DNA of 64,000 bases from Ophioderma brevispina (GCA_023653785.1 JAMKCH010084922.1:1-64000); one strand, 5' to 3'; positions 11,785-23,512 are shown, counted from the first letter of the stretch. The notes: generated by a model not told the origin, from the sequence alone. Translations and numbers: made by a program.

Positions 11785-12245
11785 AAGCATGTGATCCATA
11801 CCTTTCATCAAGGCGTTGCGAGGTGGTATAGCGCCCTCTCATGGCGAGTCTCTTGCGCATCGCCTTTGCGCGTTTTTCTTAATTTGTCGGGATAAATCTT
11901 CCGTAACTTTCCTGGGAACTGATTGGGCAATACATAGTAAGGTGCTGTATGAATACATTGCGGTCAAACAAATGTGATACTACCGTCTGGCGGCATTGTT
12001 TTATGTTACTGTCAGGCATTTGTCTTGTGGTTAAAGAAAGGGTTCAGTTGAAACATAATTTTGGCATGAGCAATCAATTAGTAGGTACAATCCCCCATAT
12101 GATGGCCACATAATACTTTGATTGATACATTATGCTTGCACAGAACTATCTATCCCTATTTGCGCAAAGATGCCTCACTCGCCTTCGACACACGCCTCCC
12201 GCAATCCTGGTTGAGGCGTCTTTGACAAAAACTGATCCACAGCCT
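11785..12245. repeat. Interspersed repeat, copy 1 (pair with 42565-43025)
   Basis: Matches 42565-43025 in reverse orientation. Shared words are GCATGTGATCCATACCTT, CAAGGCGTTGCGAGGTGGTA, TGCGCAAAGATGCCTC and CATTGCGGTCAAACAAATGT. Ends and duplication were not resolved. It is a dispersed family of about 0.5 kb, class unknown. Confidence 0.75.
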
Positions 12246-14780
12246 CATCCCCTTACATACCTCAGAAAAGTTGAGATTTGAACTGTTGTCTTAAGTATTG
12301 CATGTACACATATGTGCAACTTTGGCCATCTCTGCAAGTATTTTGTCTGCACAAAATTACACATAGTTTAGTAAATGGATTACGAGGTCGTTGTTGAATA
12401 GATTATTTATTGAATTAGAGTGTTCTGCTTTGTGTTTATCAGTAAATTAAGCCTGGTGAAACTTGTGTCTGTTTTGTGTTACTGGCACTGTTGGGTATTT
12501 CTCCACAATGTAGACCAACTACAGTGTGAGTAAAAAAAAAAACGTACATTCAGAATAAAAAATAATTAAAATAGTTAAGAATTAATTTTGCTCTAATGTT
12601 TCATATGGTTATAAAGAGGGATAAACAGGCTTTCAGAAAACGTTTATTTGGTGTCATTTGGACTTTGGAGGAAGAAGTTATGCCTATTTTGCTGAGAGAC
12701 TTAAAAATCCTGTTTGGCCGATTTTGAGCCAAACAAAGATGCAACGTTTTAAATAGAGTAACATGGTCTTCAGCAGTGATTTGAGTAAAAACATTTAACA
12801 CCAAATTATTGTTAAACAATAGAAGGTGGGAGAATAATTGAAGGATTATAAAAATAATATCCAGAGATTACAAAAGAAAATGCTTAGTGAAAAAATAATT
12901 ATAGGTGTGTGTTGGTGTACATGGCATGGCGACTCGACAAAAGGGTGGGTTTGCAACTTCTGGTATAAAGTGTGTTTTCAGAAAAAGGGTGGGTTAAAAA
13001 TAAAAACGGTGGGTTTCAATTTCACAAATAAGAAAGTCAAGATAGCTGGAGTAAGACCACATTTTACTTTGGTTCAGCAAGATTTCATAGTTTATAACCT
13101 ACAATGAAACTTGGGAGCAAAAGTGAAACCATAGGTTTTGTATTCCGCTTGAAAAAACAGTGCAATATTGAATTTGAAGTTTTAATTCCAATTTATTTAC
13201 AGAAAACTTCAGCTTTAGTTCTTGCAATTTATGGACGCTGAGTATACTACTGTATTTGTGCAAAATAATTACGTTAGAGATGTAATACAAAAATCTCTGA
13301 GCAGTTTCATTATGTTCATAAACTGAGACATTGATATGGAGTGACTTTCAATAACTAACTCTTTATGATTGAACAATGGTAATTAATTTTTGAAGATATT
13401 TTATTATAATGTTACACAATAGAGCGTTTTATTCAAACTGATGTTTTTGTCGAAAAGAAATCGATACCATCTGAAATTGCATGTGTGAATTGTCTTTGCT
13501 GTAATGTGTTATGGTATGCGTCGGTGTCAGTCTCTCCGCATTGTATGGCTAAAATCGGCCAAACTGAATTTTAGGTCTCTCCGCAAAATATACATAGTTT
13601 CTGAACCTAACGTCCGAAAGACACCAAATAAAAATCTTCTGATAGCCTGTTCATCCCTGTAAACAACCAAAGCAAACATTGAAGCCAAAATAACGTTTAA
13701 CCTTTGAAGAAAAAATCTTTCCTGAGTGTAGGGTTTTTATTGACTCACACTGTATGCCCTCAATTTTAGTTGAACTTGAGTTTGTAATTGGTAATTGTTG
13801 AACTTGAATTTCAGGAAGACAAGAAAAATACAGCCTTTCATCTGATACCAAAATTGATATATTTCCGGGTAAATCAAGGGAGTTGCAAAGATGATCGGAA
13901 CAAGCATCTGTAGTATCTGTTGTGCTCGTTCTGATCATCTTTGTAGGACCCCTCCCCTGACTTTGTTCAACTGTAACTTTGTTGAGGCTTGAGCAAAATT
14001 AGCCAGAAAATGGTTTGTTACAATCACCAACAAACCTCGGATTATTACTTGCAGAATAGCGCAGCTGGTTTGCACATCAGGTAGAAAAGCAAAATCAACT
14101 ATTTTTCTGCTGTTAGATTTGTTTTGTACAGAATGCCAATGTGAAATTGATGCAAGTTGTATTATAAAAATTAAACTTTTGCCTTATAGTACTAGCACTT
14201 CAACTTGACAGTAGTTACAAAAACATCCTGAAGGAACTACTTCAAAATGTCTTCAGACTTCCTCCCTGCAGAAAAACTAACTCAATTCTTCATACTTCTA
14301 TATAATTTAGAGCCTATACAATGAACCATTGGGCCAGACATTCTCTATGTAGGCAGTTCTCTGGCCAAATCTGGCCTTTGGACCAATGGCAATTGATTGG
14401 TTGGCTATTGAGTAACACCAAAATGCACAGTAAACAAACCAAAACAAAGTGTAAATTGTCCCTCAAATGCAGATTTTTGAGATGTGTTGGCACTCATTGG
14501 CCTGTAAGCAAATAATCGAGATCCACTTTGAGAACATTTTGTATACTTTTACCATTTTCCCCTCATGCCTACAGTTATTGGGTATTTTTGGTTGTTGAAA
14601 GGTTGAATAAGACTTTGGCTTTGTGAATTGATTGGCATTATATGCTGTGTAAATATCCATGTCTGCAAAACAACTGCTAGACATATGGTGGATGAAGTAC
14701 AGTCATGCCATTCTTGACATTCAGGAGTTCACCTGCACAATTCCTCCTGTATATAATGTTCAAACTGAAGAGAGATCCAA
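12246..14780. other. Long spacer, no gene; a T5 fragment near 13800-13935
   Basis: No convincing exon on either strand. Near 12950-13010 the phrase AGGGTGGGTT occurs twice. 13800-13885 resembles the T5 interior (AAATACAGCCTTTCATCTGAT, AAATTGATAT, GTAAATCAAGGG), which explains the 95-codon minus-strand frame there. Confidence 0.45.
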
Positions 14781-14781
14781 G

Positions 14782-14994
14782 TACTGCAAAAGTGGTTAAT
14801 TTTTGCGCATGTAATTTTTCGCGCTTCTGCAATTTTGAGCATTTTCACTTGTTTTTAAATTCGTTTTTTTCAGCTATCCTATATAGTCTTGTAAACAAAA
14901 TAAACATTTTTGCGTGTTCTTAATTTTGCGCTTGCTGAGAAGTGCGCGAAAAGTGTGAAAATTAATATAGTGTGAATATTTCCACTTTACAGTA
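14782..14994. mobile_element. Short element with TACTGYAAA(A)GTGG ends
   Basis: The left end TACTGCAAAAGTGG and right end CCACTTTACAGTA are inverted copies. The interior repeats TTTTTGCGC, TTTTTCGCGC and GCGCGAAAA words. The flanking duplication is unclear. It has the layout of a MITE. Confidence 0.6.
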
Positions 14995-15363
14995 GTGCAG
15001 AGTTCACCAGAGGTAGCCAACAAGGTGATTTTTATTTTTCGCGCTTTTTGTAGCTAACTTTGGAACTATAAAAAATAAGAGGCTTTAAAAATATTTTGAA
15101 TAGGCCCTACATAACTAAGGTTTAGTGTGAAATTGAAAAACCTACAAAAAATATACTGCTGACACATGCTGCTGAAACATCCTCATCAAATTTAGTAAAG
15201 AGAATGATCTGATTGGAAATTTTCATAACTGACTTTTCTTTACAATGAAAAGATTCCTCTATAGCCATAGTGAGTGTTTCTCCTTCAAATATCTACAAGA
15301 ATGGGTGTAATTAGAGCTAGTTTTCACAATCAGGGTACATTTGAAAAAAAAATAGCTTAATTA

Positions 15364-15440
15364 CATTATACCCTTTGCACCTACTTAATGTCACATGCTT
15401 TATTTTGTTAAACTGAATAGTTGCAAAGGGTATAATGGAA
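15364..15440. repeat. Hairpin of 15-bp arms
   Basis: ATTATACCCTTTGCA (from 15364) pairs with TGCAAAGGGTATAAT (to about 15437) across a loop of about 45 nt. Probably a small foldback repeat. Confidence 0.7.
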
Positions 15441-15559
15441 TTATGCCCAAAATCGATACTTTATTTTAAAAATTACCAAGCCCATTTATATATTAGCCAC
15501 GGTTAGTTCTTCCTGTAACTGCAAAGAATTTGAAAGAAACTCTTCTTGGGGTATGTGCA

Positions 15560-15680
15560 GAAGGTGTATTGAGTCCATCCCATAATGCACCAGTTTTGTG
15601 AAATTTCACCGCAATAAGGTCATGTGATCCCACAAAAATCTTATTCTTAACACAAAAAAAAAACAAAACTTCAGTCAATC
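15560..15680. repeat. Half copy of the 17.4-kb hairpin repeat
   Basis: TCCCATAATGCACCAGTTTT and GAAATTTCACC match the right arm and flank of the hairpin at 17395-17535, including the following AGGTCATGTGAT. A partial member of that family. Confidence 0.65.
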
Positions 15681-16294
15681 AGGAGGTCATGCCAACATGC
15701 GTTATTGTACACGAGAAGACAATACAATCTCTGTGACCTCAATAGCCGGTCGAAAACGCGCTGGAAAATGTCCTGATTTGAGGTCCAAAATACCTGAATT
15801 CATTGTTGCGGAATGTCAACTACATATCTAAGTTGGTCTAATATGATGTGAAAGGGTGTTTGGGGTTTAAAAACAACAAATTAAAAGGGATGAATTTTAA
15901 GTTTTGAAAAAACATGGTCTCTGAAGTTATAGAAATCCCAGCAAATTTTAAAGCATCCCAAATCATTAATTGAATTTTGTGCTACAAAAAAGTCTGTGTA
16001 CGTATTACTCTATCTCTTTTAAGAAATCGAAGCCCTTGGAAAAGGTATAACCTTACATTTTCTGGCATCACGGAATTGAATTCTCATATGCTATAACATG
16101 GGCTTGATTTTCATAGATTTTAACTGCAGACGTGTGCAGGGAATGTGGACAATAGCAAGGTCGTTTGCCTATTGTACTTGTGAAAGCCCGTGTAAAATGA
16201 CCCTGTCCAACAATTTTCGCTATGAACAATAGTTCTTGGGTGACCTGCCGACTAACTGAACTTCACACTCATTTTAGCCCACAAAGCGCTAGTA

Positions 16295-16582
16295 CAGCGT
16301 TTTCCAACCTTTATTCCCTGTGACCCTCTTTATCACGGGCGACCCCCTACACTTTACAACCCCCTGCCTATTAAATGTACTTGGTATTGCACCCAAATCT
16401 ACAATCCAATGTTCCTCACATAGGCCTATAGGATGGTTTAAATGACATTGGTAAATTAACCATATTTTATGAAAACTTTTTTTAAAATGAAAATTGAGAT
16501 TGTTTAAAAGTTGTTTTGCGACCCCTTTCTCATTTGTCCACAACCTATTTTGGGGTCGCGACCCCCAGGTTGGGAAACGCTG
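16295..16582. mobile_element. hAT MITE, TSD CGCTAGTA
   Basis: 288 bp with an exact 8-bp duplication CGCTAGTA (16287-16294 and 16583-16590). The ends CAGCGTTTTCCAACCT and AGGTTGGGAAACGCTG are inverted repeats of the Charlie/hAT type. The minus-strand frame through it is incidental. Confidence 0.9.
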
Positions 16583-16633
16583 CGCTAGTACTTAGGTAAT
16601 TTTTAGCATGATTATGAAATGTCTAGTTCTTAA

Positions 16634-16980
16634 AGGTCCATGGCCCGATTGCTAATAGCCTCGTCCCCAGAAGCCCAAGATTTTACCGGAAGTGGTCAAC
16701 ATTTTGGTATCAGAAGAAAGCTGCTATTTTTCTCATTTACCCTGTGAAATCTTAGAGCTAAAGGATGTTTGGTTTGGAAGTTATAAGCAAATATCTGCCC
16801 TATTTTGGTCGACCAATATTAATTTTACACAGTACTCAATGGGGCGTACAAAATCACGTTTTTAGCTCTCGCATCAAAATGGATTGAAATATCGGCGCGA
16901 AACTTTACAGATGGTGTTTTGGGGTGAAGGCCAATCTCTCAAGATGAAAACTTCATATCCTTAAATCGGACCATCCCCCT
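16634..16980 (+). mobile_element. T6 MITE, intact
   Basis: 347 bp between TTAA copies (16630-16633 and 16981-16984). Starts AGGTCCATGGCCCGATT. The end is less tidy (ATCGGACCATCCCCCTT) but complementary to it. Same family as 28546-30142 and the fragments at 9495 and 45835. Confidence 0.85.
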
Positions 16981-17035
16981 TTAAACTCTCTTAGCACTTT
17001 TGATCTCTAAGTACTGAAATGTGTTTAATACAGTA

Positions 17036-17545
17036 CAGTATAGGCACATTGCAATGCATTATGGGATTGGCTCAAAACACCCTCTGGGTTTAATCATAAA
17101 AGCCAAAAAAACCCATCTCGTCTTCTCCTCCAATTTTGCATTTGTCTATAGTTTTTACCAAACCCCGAGTTGTTTTTTTTTTTTAACCAATCCCATAATT
17201 CATTGGCCATGTGCCTATATTTGTGAATCATAGTAAACACATGGTCCATCATTACCACTCGGGATAAAAAGTTTAAGGAGCACAAACACATTCATTATTA
17301 CTGATTTAAACAATGTCTATCAATATTATAAAATTATTTTTTTTCCACTTTGTTCATAATAAATGATTTTTGGGTGCAATCATATAAAACCTTGGAGGTG
17401 AAATTTCCTATAACTGGTGCATTGTTGGGATTGACTCAAAACATACCCTCCTGGGCCAAACCGTTCAGTGAGGACCCAGAGGGTTTTGTAATTGAGTCAA
17501 TCCCACAATGCACCAGTTTTGGGAAATTTCACCTCAATAGGTCAT
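17036..17545. repeat. Two foldback hairpins of one family
   Basis: The first pairs 17036-17080 (GGCACATTGCAATGCATTAT) with 17186-17225. The second pairs 17395-17455 (GAGGTGAAATTTCC, ACTGGTGCATTGTTGGGATT) with 17474-17535. Both carry GGGATTG(A/G)CTCAAAACA just inside the arm, so they belong to one family. A related piece is at 17760-17810 and another at 15560. The 129-codon frame through the second hairpin is repeat sequence. Confidence 0.7.
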
Positions 17546-17881
17546 GTGATGCCACAAAATCCATTCTTAACACAATAAAAACCCGGACCATTTTACGCCG
17601 GGGGGGGGGGGGGGGCGGGCATTTTACCACAAAAGCGTGGATACTTAGGGAATTTTTTTGCAGGATCATGAATGTCTTGTTCTCTTTGACTTTTGGAACA
17701 CTTTTTAGCCCTAAAGTACTGACAAAGCCATGTGTTTAGTAACAGTACAGTATATAGGGGGGCCCTAGGCACATGCAATGCATCATGGGAATGAATTCAA
17801 AACACCTCTGGTGAGGTACCCTGCACTAAGGGGTTGAGGATTATATTTAGTCATTTTTTTTTTTTGTGTTAATTAACTTTT

Positions 17882-17887
<6 letters not shown>

Positions 17888-17933
<46 letters not shown>
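17888..17933. repeat. Poly(T) of 46 nt
   Basis: Uninterrupted T run, close in length to the one at 7458. Confidence 0.9.
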
Positions 17934-17938
<5 letters not shown>

Positions 17939-18244
17939 TTGCAATTTTGAAATTGCTTCCAGTGCCCCGGGGGTATTCTTATCTTGGGGTCCAATATTTA
18001 TTAGTAACAAAGTGGGTCCCCCAAAATGGAATATTTACCTTCCCAGAGTTGGTCAAAGTGATTTTAGGAAAGGTTACATAGTGTTCAAGGTTAAGGTCAG
18101 AGGTTATCTAAAGTTCATATGAGATAATTGCTGAAATATGCATACAAATGTCTGCTTGCAGAAATGGTTCATAGGTCACTTGAGGTGTTTAACATCTATG
18201 TACTTTGTAAGCAGCTCTCCAACAAATAAGGTTTTATATTTTGT

Positions 18245-18660
18245 CCATTTTTGTGTTGCCTGCCTTAAGGCAGGAAGACACATAGGAATCATTTTGTCCA
18301 CTGTTGTTGATGTCTGTTGTTGATATCTAGTCTGTTGATGTCTGTTGTTGTCTGTTGTTGTGAAAAAGGGTTAAAATTTGCCTTTAATATCCGCATACTT
18401 CGATGGATTTAAACCAAACTTGAATCATAGATGCAACATGGGATCCCTCATTTGCTGATGAGGTCAAAGGGCACATACCAAGGTCAAAGGTCACATACCA
18501 AGGTCAAAGGTCATTTGAAGTCAAGTTGTAAGATGAAAAGTTGAATTCAATTGGAACCAAATTTGAGTCATAGGTGCAGCATTGGATCCCTCATTTGTTG
18601 ATGGGGTCTAAGGTCACATGCCAAGGTCAAAGGTCATATGAGGCCTACCATTACAAACCA
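18245..18660 (+). repeat. Dispersed repeat with DR1 (AGGTCAAAGGTCA) copies
   Basis: Begins near GCCTGCCTTAAGGCAGGAAG, runs through TGTCTGTTGTTGATGTC repeats, then GATTTAAACCAAACTTGA and several copies of AAGGTCAAAGGTCA (about 18479-18512 and 18622-18635). A second copy at 22119-22860 is split by a T2 MITE, and related 5' pieces lie at 24155-24350 and 52250-52460. No coding capacity was seen. Confidence 0.7.
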
Positions 18661-19020
18661 CGATGCAAGAGATCAGTTATTTGGGTATTATAGTTACAAA
18701 AAATAAGAAACAAATTAAAAGATTGATAAAGTTGTATAAACAGATTTTATACTGCATACTATCATTGATTGGTGGATACTATATCACATGACATAAATAC
18801 CTCCATCTTGGTGACTAGAGACTGTGGGCCTACTATTTTCCCTTGCTGTCTGGTCTTGGGAAAATAGTAGGCTCATGGTCTCCAAACACCTCGGGTAGGT
18901 ATTTTGCACCGTTTTCTTCATGAGCATTCAATATTGGTATACTAGTTGGTTTCGAAGGCTGGCACCTCCTTCCCTTTTCAACATAACTGGAAGTGAGCAA
19001 AAATACCATTGATATTTTAA

Positions 19021-19341
19021 AGGGGCATTTCGTGATCCACAACCTTGTCCCCCCCGACTTACCTCAAAAAAGTTGAAATTTTTATATCATCTGAACCGCT
19101 AGCCTTTGTAATCCATGTGTACCAAATCTTGCGTGCAAATTCGGTCGTATCTGTAAGAAATTCGCAATTTTGTATTTTCTGTCCGTAAAATTACAGTACA
19201 GTGGCCTGTGGGACCGTGGGAAAAAGCACTTGCTCGTAACACAAGACTACAAGATCGGAATCAACTCAAATTTTGCAAATAAGCTTTTCTTTTTTTTTTT
19301 AAAATGAATAAAAAGAAGGTGCTGGAATCACAAAATGCACC
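19021..19341 (-). mobile_element. T3 MITE, intact
   Basis: 321 bp between TTAA 19017-19020 and 19342-19345. Starts AGGGGCATTTCGTGATCCAC and ends ATCACAAAATGCACC, matching 63005-63334 in reverse. Its right TTAA is also the left TTAA of the next element. Confidence 0.85.
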
Positions 19342-19345
19342 TTAA

Positions 19346-19776
19346 AGGGGAACGACCCGATTTAAAATTTTTGCTTCAATCGGACAAACATTTGGCAACT
19401 ATAGTCCAGGTCTCTAACTCTGGGCAGTGATGTCATAATTCTACGACCAGCGTTAAAAAATGCCGTCTTATTGGTGTGCGGCGCGTAAGAGCGGCGTTCG
19501 CTTAAGTCAGCGCAGCGATTTACTCTTGCGGACCAACAATCTCGCGCGACGTCACTGCACAGAGATAGCTACCCGGACTATAGTTAGATTTGAAGCAAGG
19601 TCAAACAAAGAAGAAGAGGGAAATGTGGAAAAGACAGCCCAGTTTATCATGTGGCTGCACCACATGATATGAGGAAAAATAGTTAGCTTTCTTTAGGTAA
19701 CAAAATTTTTACCATTTCCGGTAGGTAAAATCTGAGGTTAGGGGACGAGGCTTTTAGCGAACGGCCCAGGGGACCT
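19346..19776 (-). mobile_element. T6-related MITE (variant interior)
   Basis: Between TTAA 19342-19345 and 19777-19780. The right part (TACCATTTCCGGTAGGTAAA, GGGGACGAGGC, GGGGACC) is T6-like. The left end AGGGGAACGACCCGATTT and the GC-rich middle (about 19441-19560) differ. The 70-codon frame inside has no independent support. Confidence 0.7.
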
Positions 19777-20108
19777 TTAAGCTGCTGATGACTAACATTC
19801 ATTGGTATTATCACCCCACCCACCATCCTATCAAAACTAGCCTACATTTATAGAACTTCTTCAGTATTTTGGTTTGTTGATGTTTGTTCCCTTATAGTAG
19901 GCACAGAAATGCAGCTCATTCATTGTCAAAACTGTTGTGTGAAATAGCATGCAAGTGCAGACACAGAATTAAAAGCTATTTGGACATATCTTAATGTAGT
20001 GCTCTACTTTCGATGGGAAAATGACTCTATTTTTGGAGAACAACCAAACTTTTTTTATAGTGTTCATGGTACTTTTCTATTTCAAAAACTGAATTGTCTG
20101 GCTTTTAA

Positions 20109-20797
20109 GGGCCATTTCATGATCTGCAACCACATCCTTGACTCTTAAAGGCTGACTCAGAGATTTACCAATGAGGGGCCTCCAATTTCACACAAATTTC
20201 CACGTTTGACATAGACATAATGCTTGTCCATATATCCCTGTGTTGTGAAATAACTAACGCTCAAATCAAAGTCCTTCATGTAGAAAAATCTCAACTTTGT
20301 TATAAAAATTCCTGCACCCGGAATTTTTGTCATACCACAGTATCCTTTGGCACTGTTACACTGTGATAAATGTTTAATGCATGAAAACGAAAAAAATTAG
20401 CGTCCATTCTCAACTTGGAAGTCCGCATTTTAGGTGACTATCTTTAGTTCTAGATGGCTATTTAATAACTACACCAAAAACAATTATATTTCGAAATCTC
20501 TGGAGTCAGCCTTTAACTCAAAGAAGTTGACATTTTTATCTCTCAGCCATTAGTCTTAGTAATGCTTGAGTGCCTAATCGTAGGGCCAAATAGCTGTATC
20601 TGTAAAAAGATTGCGATTTGTATTTTCTGCCCATTAAAAGGGACAGATATTACCGAATGGCCTATATTGGGCTGTAATACAGCATTTGCTCATATTACCA
20701 CCACAACTTGGAATCAACCAAACTTTGGGAATAAGCTTTTCTCAGATATCTAGTGAACCATTTCCAGAAAGATGATAGAAAACCCAGAAATGTGCCT
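20109..20797 (-). mobile_element. T3 MITE carrying a nested T4 MITE
   Basis: The outer ends GGGCCATTTCATGATCTGCA and CAGAAATGTGCC lie against TTAA 20105-20108 and 20798-20801. Removing 20149-20512 restores a normal T3 element of about 321 bp. The insertion used a TTAA formed at the TTAC of the T3 consensus. Confidence 0.8.
20149..20512 (+). mobile_element. T4 MITE nested in T3
   Basis: 364 bp between TTAA 20145-20148 and 20513-20516. The ends are AGGCTGACTCAGAGATTT and AAATCTCTGGAGTCAGCCT. The second family member is at 27955-28302. Confidence 0.82.
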
Positions 20798-21113
20798 TTA
20801 AGCTTCAGTAATGCATGGATTTCTGACATTGCATGGATTAACAAATTATGGTTATTATAGTACATCAAATTTGATGATTCTGATGCCCAATGTGGCCTTT
20901 TGAACAAATTCACAAAACCCACGATGTGGCAGAACGACGCATGGGGATCCGGGCCAGTGGTTCAAGGAAATCAAATTCATATTGATTCAAGCATTTTGCT
21001 TGCTAGCAAGAACCCTCAAAGTGAAATCCGTTGTATTTGTTCCTTCAAGCGTAATTTTCTTGATGCATATGCAGCATACGAGATAGGCAACTGGGACGGG
21101 AGTTATAGTAAAC

Positions 21114-21220
21114 ATGGAAAGCGCCCTTGTTAACTACTGGTGGCGAGGAAGAATGCCGTCTATGTGTGAAGGAAAACTACGAAAACAGCGAGTTCAGGGA
21201 TTTGTATGAAGCTATTGCAA
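21114..21220 (+). CDS. Gene A exon 1 (start and frame uncertain), unknown protein
   Basis: First visible coding exon of gene A; product not recognised. Near 21148 the frame that fits the next exon reads EECRLCVKENYENSEF and then RDLYEAIA, ending at a consensus donor (GCAA|GTAAGT at 21221), phase 1. Upstream this frame meets TAA at 21109 and has no ATG. The only nearby ATG (21114) is one frame away and reads MESALVNYWWRG before the switch. So one base may be missing near 21148, or the true start is in an upstream exon. No better acceptor was found between. C-x2-C here pairs with C-x3-C in exon 2, 26 residues later, as a possible metal site. DNA just upstream (about 20900-21113) could be 5' UTR. 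Confidence 0.62.
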
Positions 21221-21349
21221 GTAAGTTATTACTTTTGTAGACGAATTTAAAAGGGAAAATTGGGGTGGGGGTGGTTGGCAGAAAAAAAGGCAAAGTGACT
21301 TCCAGCAGTATCCTAAATTAACATGTAGATGTATTAACATATGTAGATG

Positions 21350-21635
21350 CAGTGGCGTACCGACAAGGGGGGGGGCAAGGTTGACCCCTCTGGCTCGAAA
21401 AAATTGGGACGATATGGACCAAAAGCATTTTCGTCCCTCTTTTTCGGGTAATTTTGACCAAGTTGGGCAAAAATTGAAAAGTAGTAATTCGGTTGATTTC
21501 GCGCGCTATGCTCGCATTTCGTCAAGATCAGACCTCTTTGGAGCAAAGCCACTGGGACGCTTTATGAAGTTTGCACCTATGTGGACGCTTGGAAAATTTG
21601 CAACCGCTTGGGATGACTGATCGGTACGCCACGTG
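21350..21635. mobile_element. hAT MITE in gene A intron 1
   Basis: The ends CAGTGGCGTACCGA and TCGGTACGCCACGTG are inverted repeats. The flanks TGTAGATG (21342-21349) and GTAGAATG (21636-21643) are nearly identical 8-mers. 286 bp, non-coding. Confidence 0.75.
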
Positions 21636-22118
21636 GTAGAATGCAATTTCAGACAAGGAATTGTAACAACTATAGGAGAGTCACAGCCCTATATACATAC
21701 TGCAAAGCAGGAACATTCACCTTCTCTGTATTTTCATCACCCTGCTTTCCCCTGGCAACAAGATCTGTTCAGATAATAACAATTGTGCTGTAATCTGATA
21801 GAAGTGCTATGATAGATTGGTTAGACTTCGAACAGCACCAAAGAGATGTTTATTTGTAGTGTTTGAATCTGAAGCATTCAAATTGGTCTCTCGTGCACTA
21901 AAGGGAAGCTGTTAGCTTATAATGAATACAGCAAGATGAGAATTACTCAGGCAATTTAAGAAAGAGAAAGTCTAGTTTCTATGTTGGTATTCAAATGTAT
22001 AACAGGAAAATGTCTGGTCTGAAAGGCGGAGTTTGCTGAATGAATGTGCTAAACAATGAAAAACATTTAACACTGTTTAAGAAATTTGAATAAAAAAGCC
22101 CCTTCTCTACCAGTTTTT

Positions 22119-22860
22119 TTGTGTCTCCTGCCTTAAGTTTGGAAGGGCGACACATATGTAGGCTGTTGATGTCGTCTGTTGTTGATGTAGTCTGTTGTGT
22201 GAAAAAAGGGTTTGTTTAAAGCGGCACTGGCACATTTTCACAAAATATGAGTGGGGAAATTTCTTCAAATTTGCTTCAACTGAGTAGTCTAGGCCATTGG
22301 AAGAACAGAGATATATTTAACACTTAAAAATAACATACCCCAAAACAGATAGGGACATTGATATGAGGATAAAGACATCCAGGTAATTTGTAGGCCAACT
22401 TTTAAGTTTTCCATAACTTTAATCAACAAATGTGTATATTACCTGAATATTTTGACTCGTACTCACTGATATTAAAACCACAAAGGTTAAAGACCGGTCA
22501 AACAGTGTGCATAGCGTGAGAAACATGCATACGGAGTGCGTGTTCTTGTGTTAAAAGCCATTTTCGTCGTCTGCTGAATTTCGCGTTGCCGGCGACGCTA
22601 AATTATAAAATCGTTCTGTTTACCCATAAGGAAGCTGATTTGGTCTTAATCATTTCGGGTGAGGGCTTTTGTATATAAAAGCTTTACAACCATGCAAAAA
22701 TATTGATTTTGAAAAATCTTGAGGGCGCACTATTTTTCAAATGTGCCAGTGTCTCTTTAACATTAGCCTGTAATATCTGCATACTTCAGTGGATTTAAAC
22801 CAACTTGAGTCAAAGGTGCAACGTGGGATTACACATTTGTTGATGAGGTCAAAGTGTGCC
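22119..22860 (+). repeat. Copy of the 18.2-kb repeat, split by a T2 MITE
   Basis: CTCCTGCCTTAAG, TGTTGATGTCGTCTGTTGTT and GTGAAAAAAGGGTT, then after the T2 element TATCTGCATACTTCAGTGGA and GATTTAAACCAACTTGA, follow 18245-18480 in the same order. Lies in intron 1. Confidence 0.75.
22220..22756 (+). mobile_element. T2 MITE, intact
   Basis: 537 bp between TTAA 22216-22219 and 22757-22760. The ends are AGCGGCACTGGCACATTTTC and AAATGTGCCAGTGTCTCT. Opposite in orientation to 24619-25149. Sits in intron 1 of gene A. Confidence 0.88.
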
Positions 22861-23097
22861 TAATCTTTGTGCAAATTCAATCTACTTGGGAAGAAATTTT
22901 TGATTTTGTATTTTCTGTCCATAAATGGACAAACTGCAATGCAGCCGCCTATGGGGCACCGTAATGCAAACATCTGCTCATAACATCAAAGCGCACCATC
23001 AGAATCAACTGAAATTTTTTGGAAATAGCTTTTTGAAGGAATATCTATTGAATTGCAAATGACAAATGAGGTGCTAGGATCACAAAATGTACCTTTA
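22855..23097 (-). mobile_element. T3 MITE fragment
   Basis: GTGCCTAATCTTTGTGCAAA, TTTTCTGTCCATAAA and CACAAAATGTACCTTTAA follow the T3 consensus. The outer end is missing. Confidence 0.55.
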
Positions 23098-23386
23098 ATA
23101 TTCTTTTCTGTCATTTTGCAGACCTAATTCATTTATTATATACATTGCAGTTCTATTGTATTAAATGCAAATAAATTTATATTGATGCAGTGTGTAGGAT
23201 TTGAGAAAATTGAAATCTCAACAGTTTGGGCTACCAATAACTATAAGTTAATTGTTTGCTTGTCAACATTTTGCTATGTGGCTACCCAACTTTAAATGCT
23301 AATGTCCAGCAAAAAGTAATTGTAACTGGATATCGATGTATGTGCTAAAATTTATAATTTTGTATCATGATTACTATTTTTTTCAG

Positions 23387-23512
23387 ACCACTATGCTTCT
23401 ACATTATTCTGCAAAGACCAATGTGAGACTTGGTTGGCCACGATACATGGCAAAGTGGTGGAAGACTATCTGCCTAACCATTTCCACTTCCTCCAATTTG
23501 CCTACTTCCAAG
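23387..23512 (+). CDS. Gene A exon 2
   Basis: 126-nt internal exon, phase 1 at both ends. The acceptor is a clean pyrimidine tract ending TTTTTTTCAG (23386) and the donor is CAAG|GTGAGT. The reading frame continues exon 1 as N-HYASTLFCKDQCETWLATI and HGKVVEDYLPNHFHFLQFAY, with aromatic and His-rich text and a C-x3-C followed by W. Stop-free only in this frame with correct phase on both sides, which is strong evidence for a real exon. The family is not recognised. A zinc-binding fold is possible but unproven. Confidence 0.8.

Noticed and set aside
17350..17739. 129-codon plus-strand frame
   Set aside because: It lies across a foldback hairpin and a G run, with no splice context; the longest frame by chance in repeat DNA.
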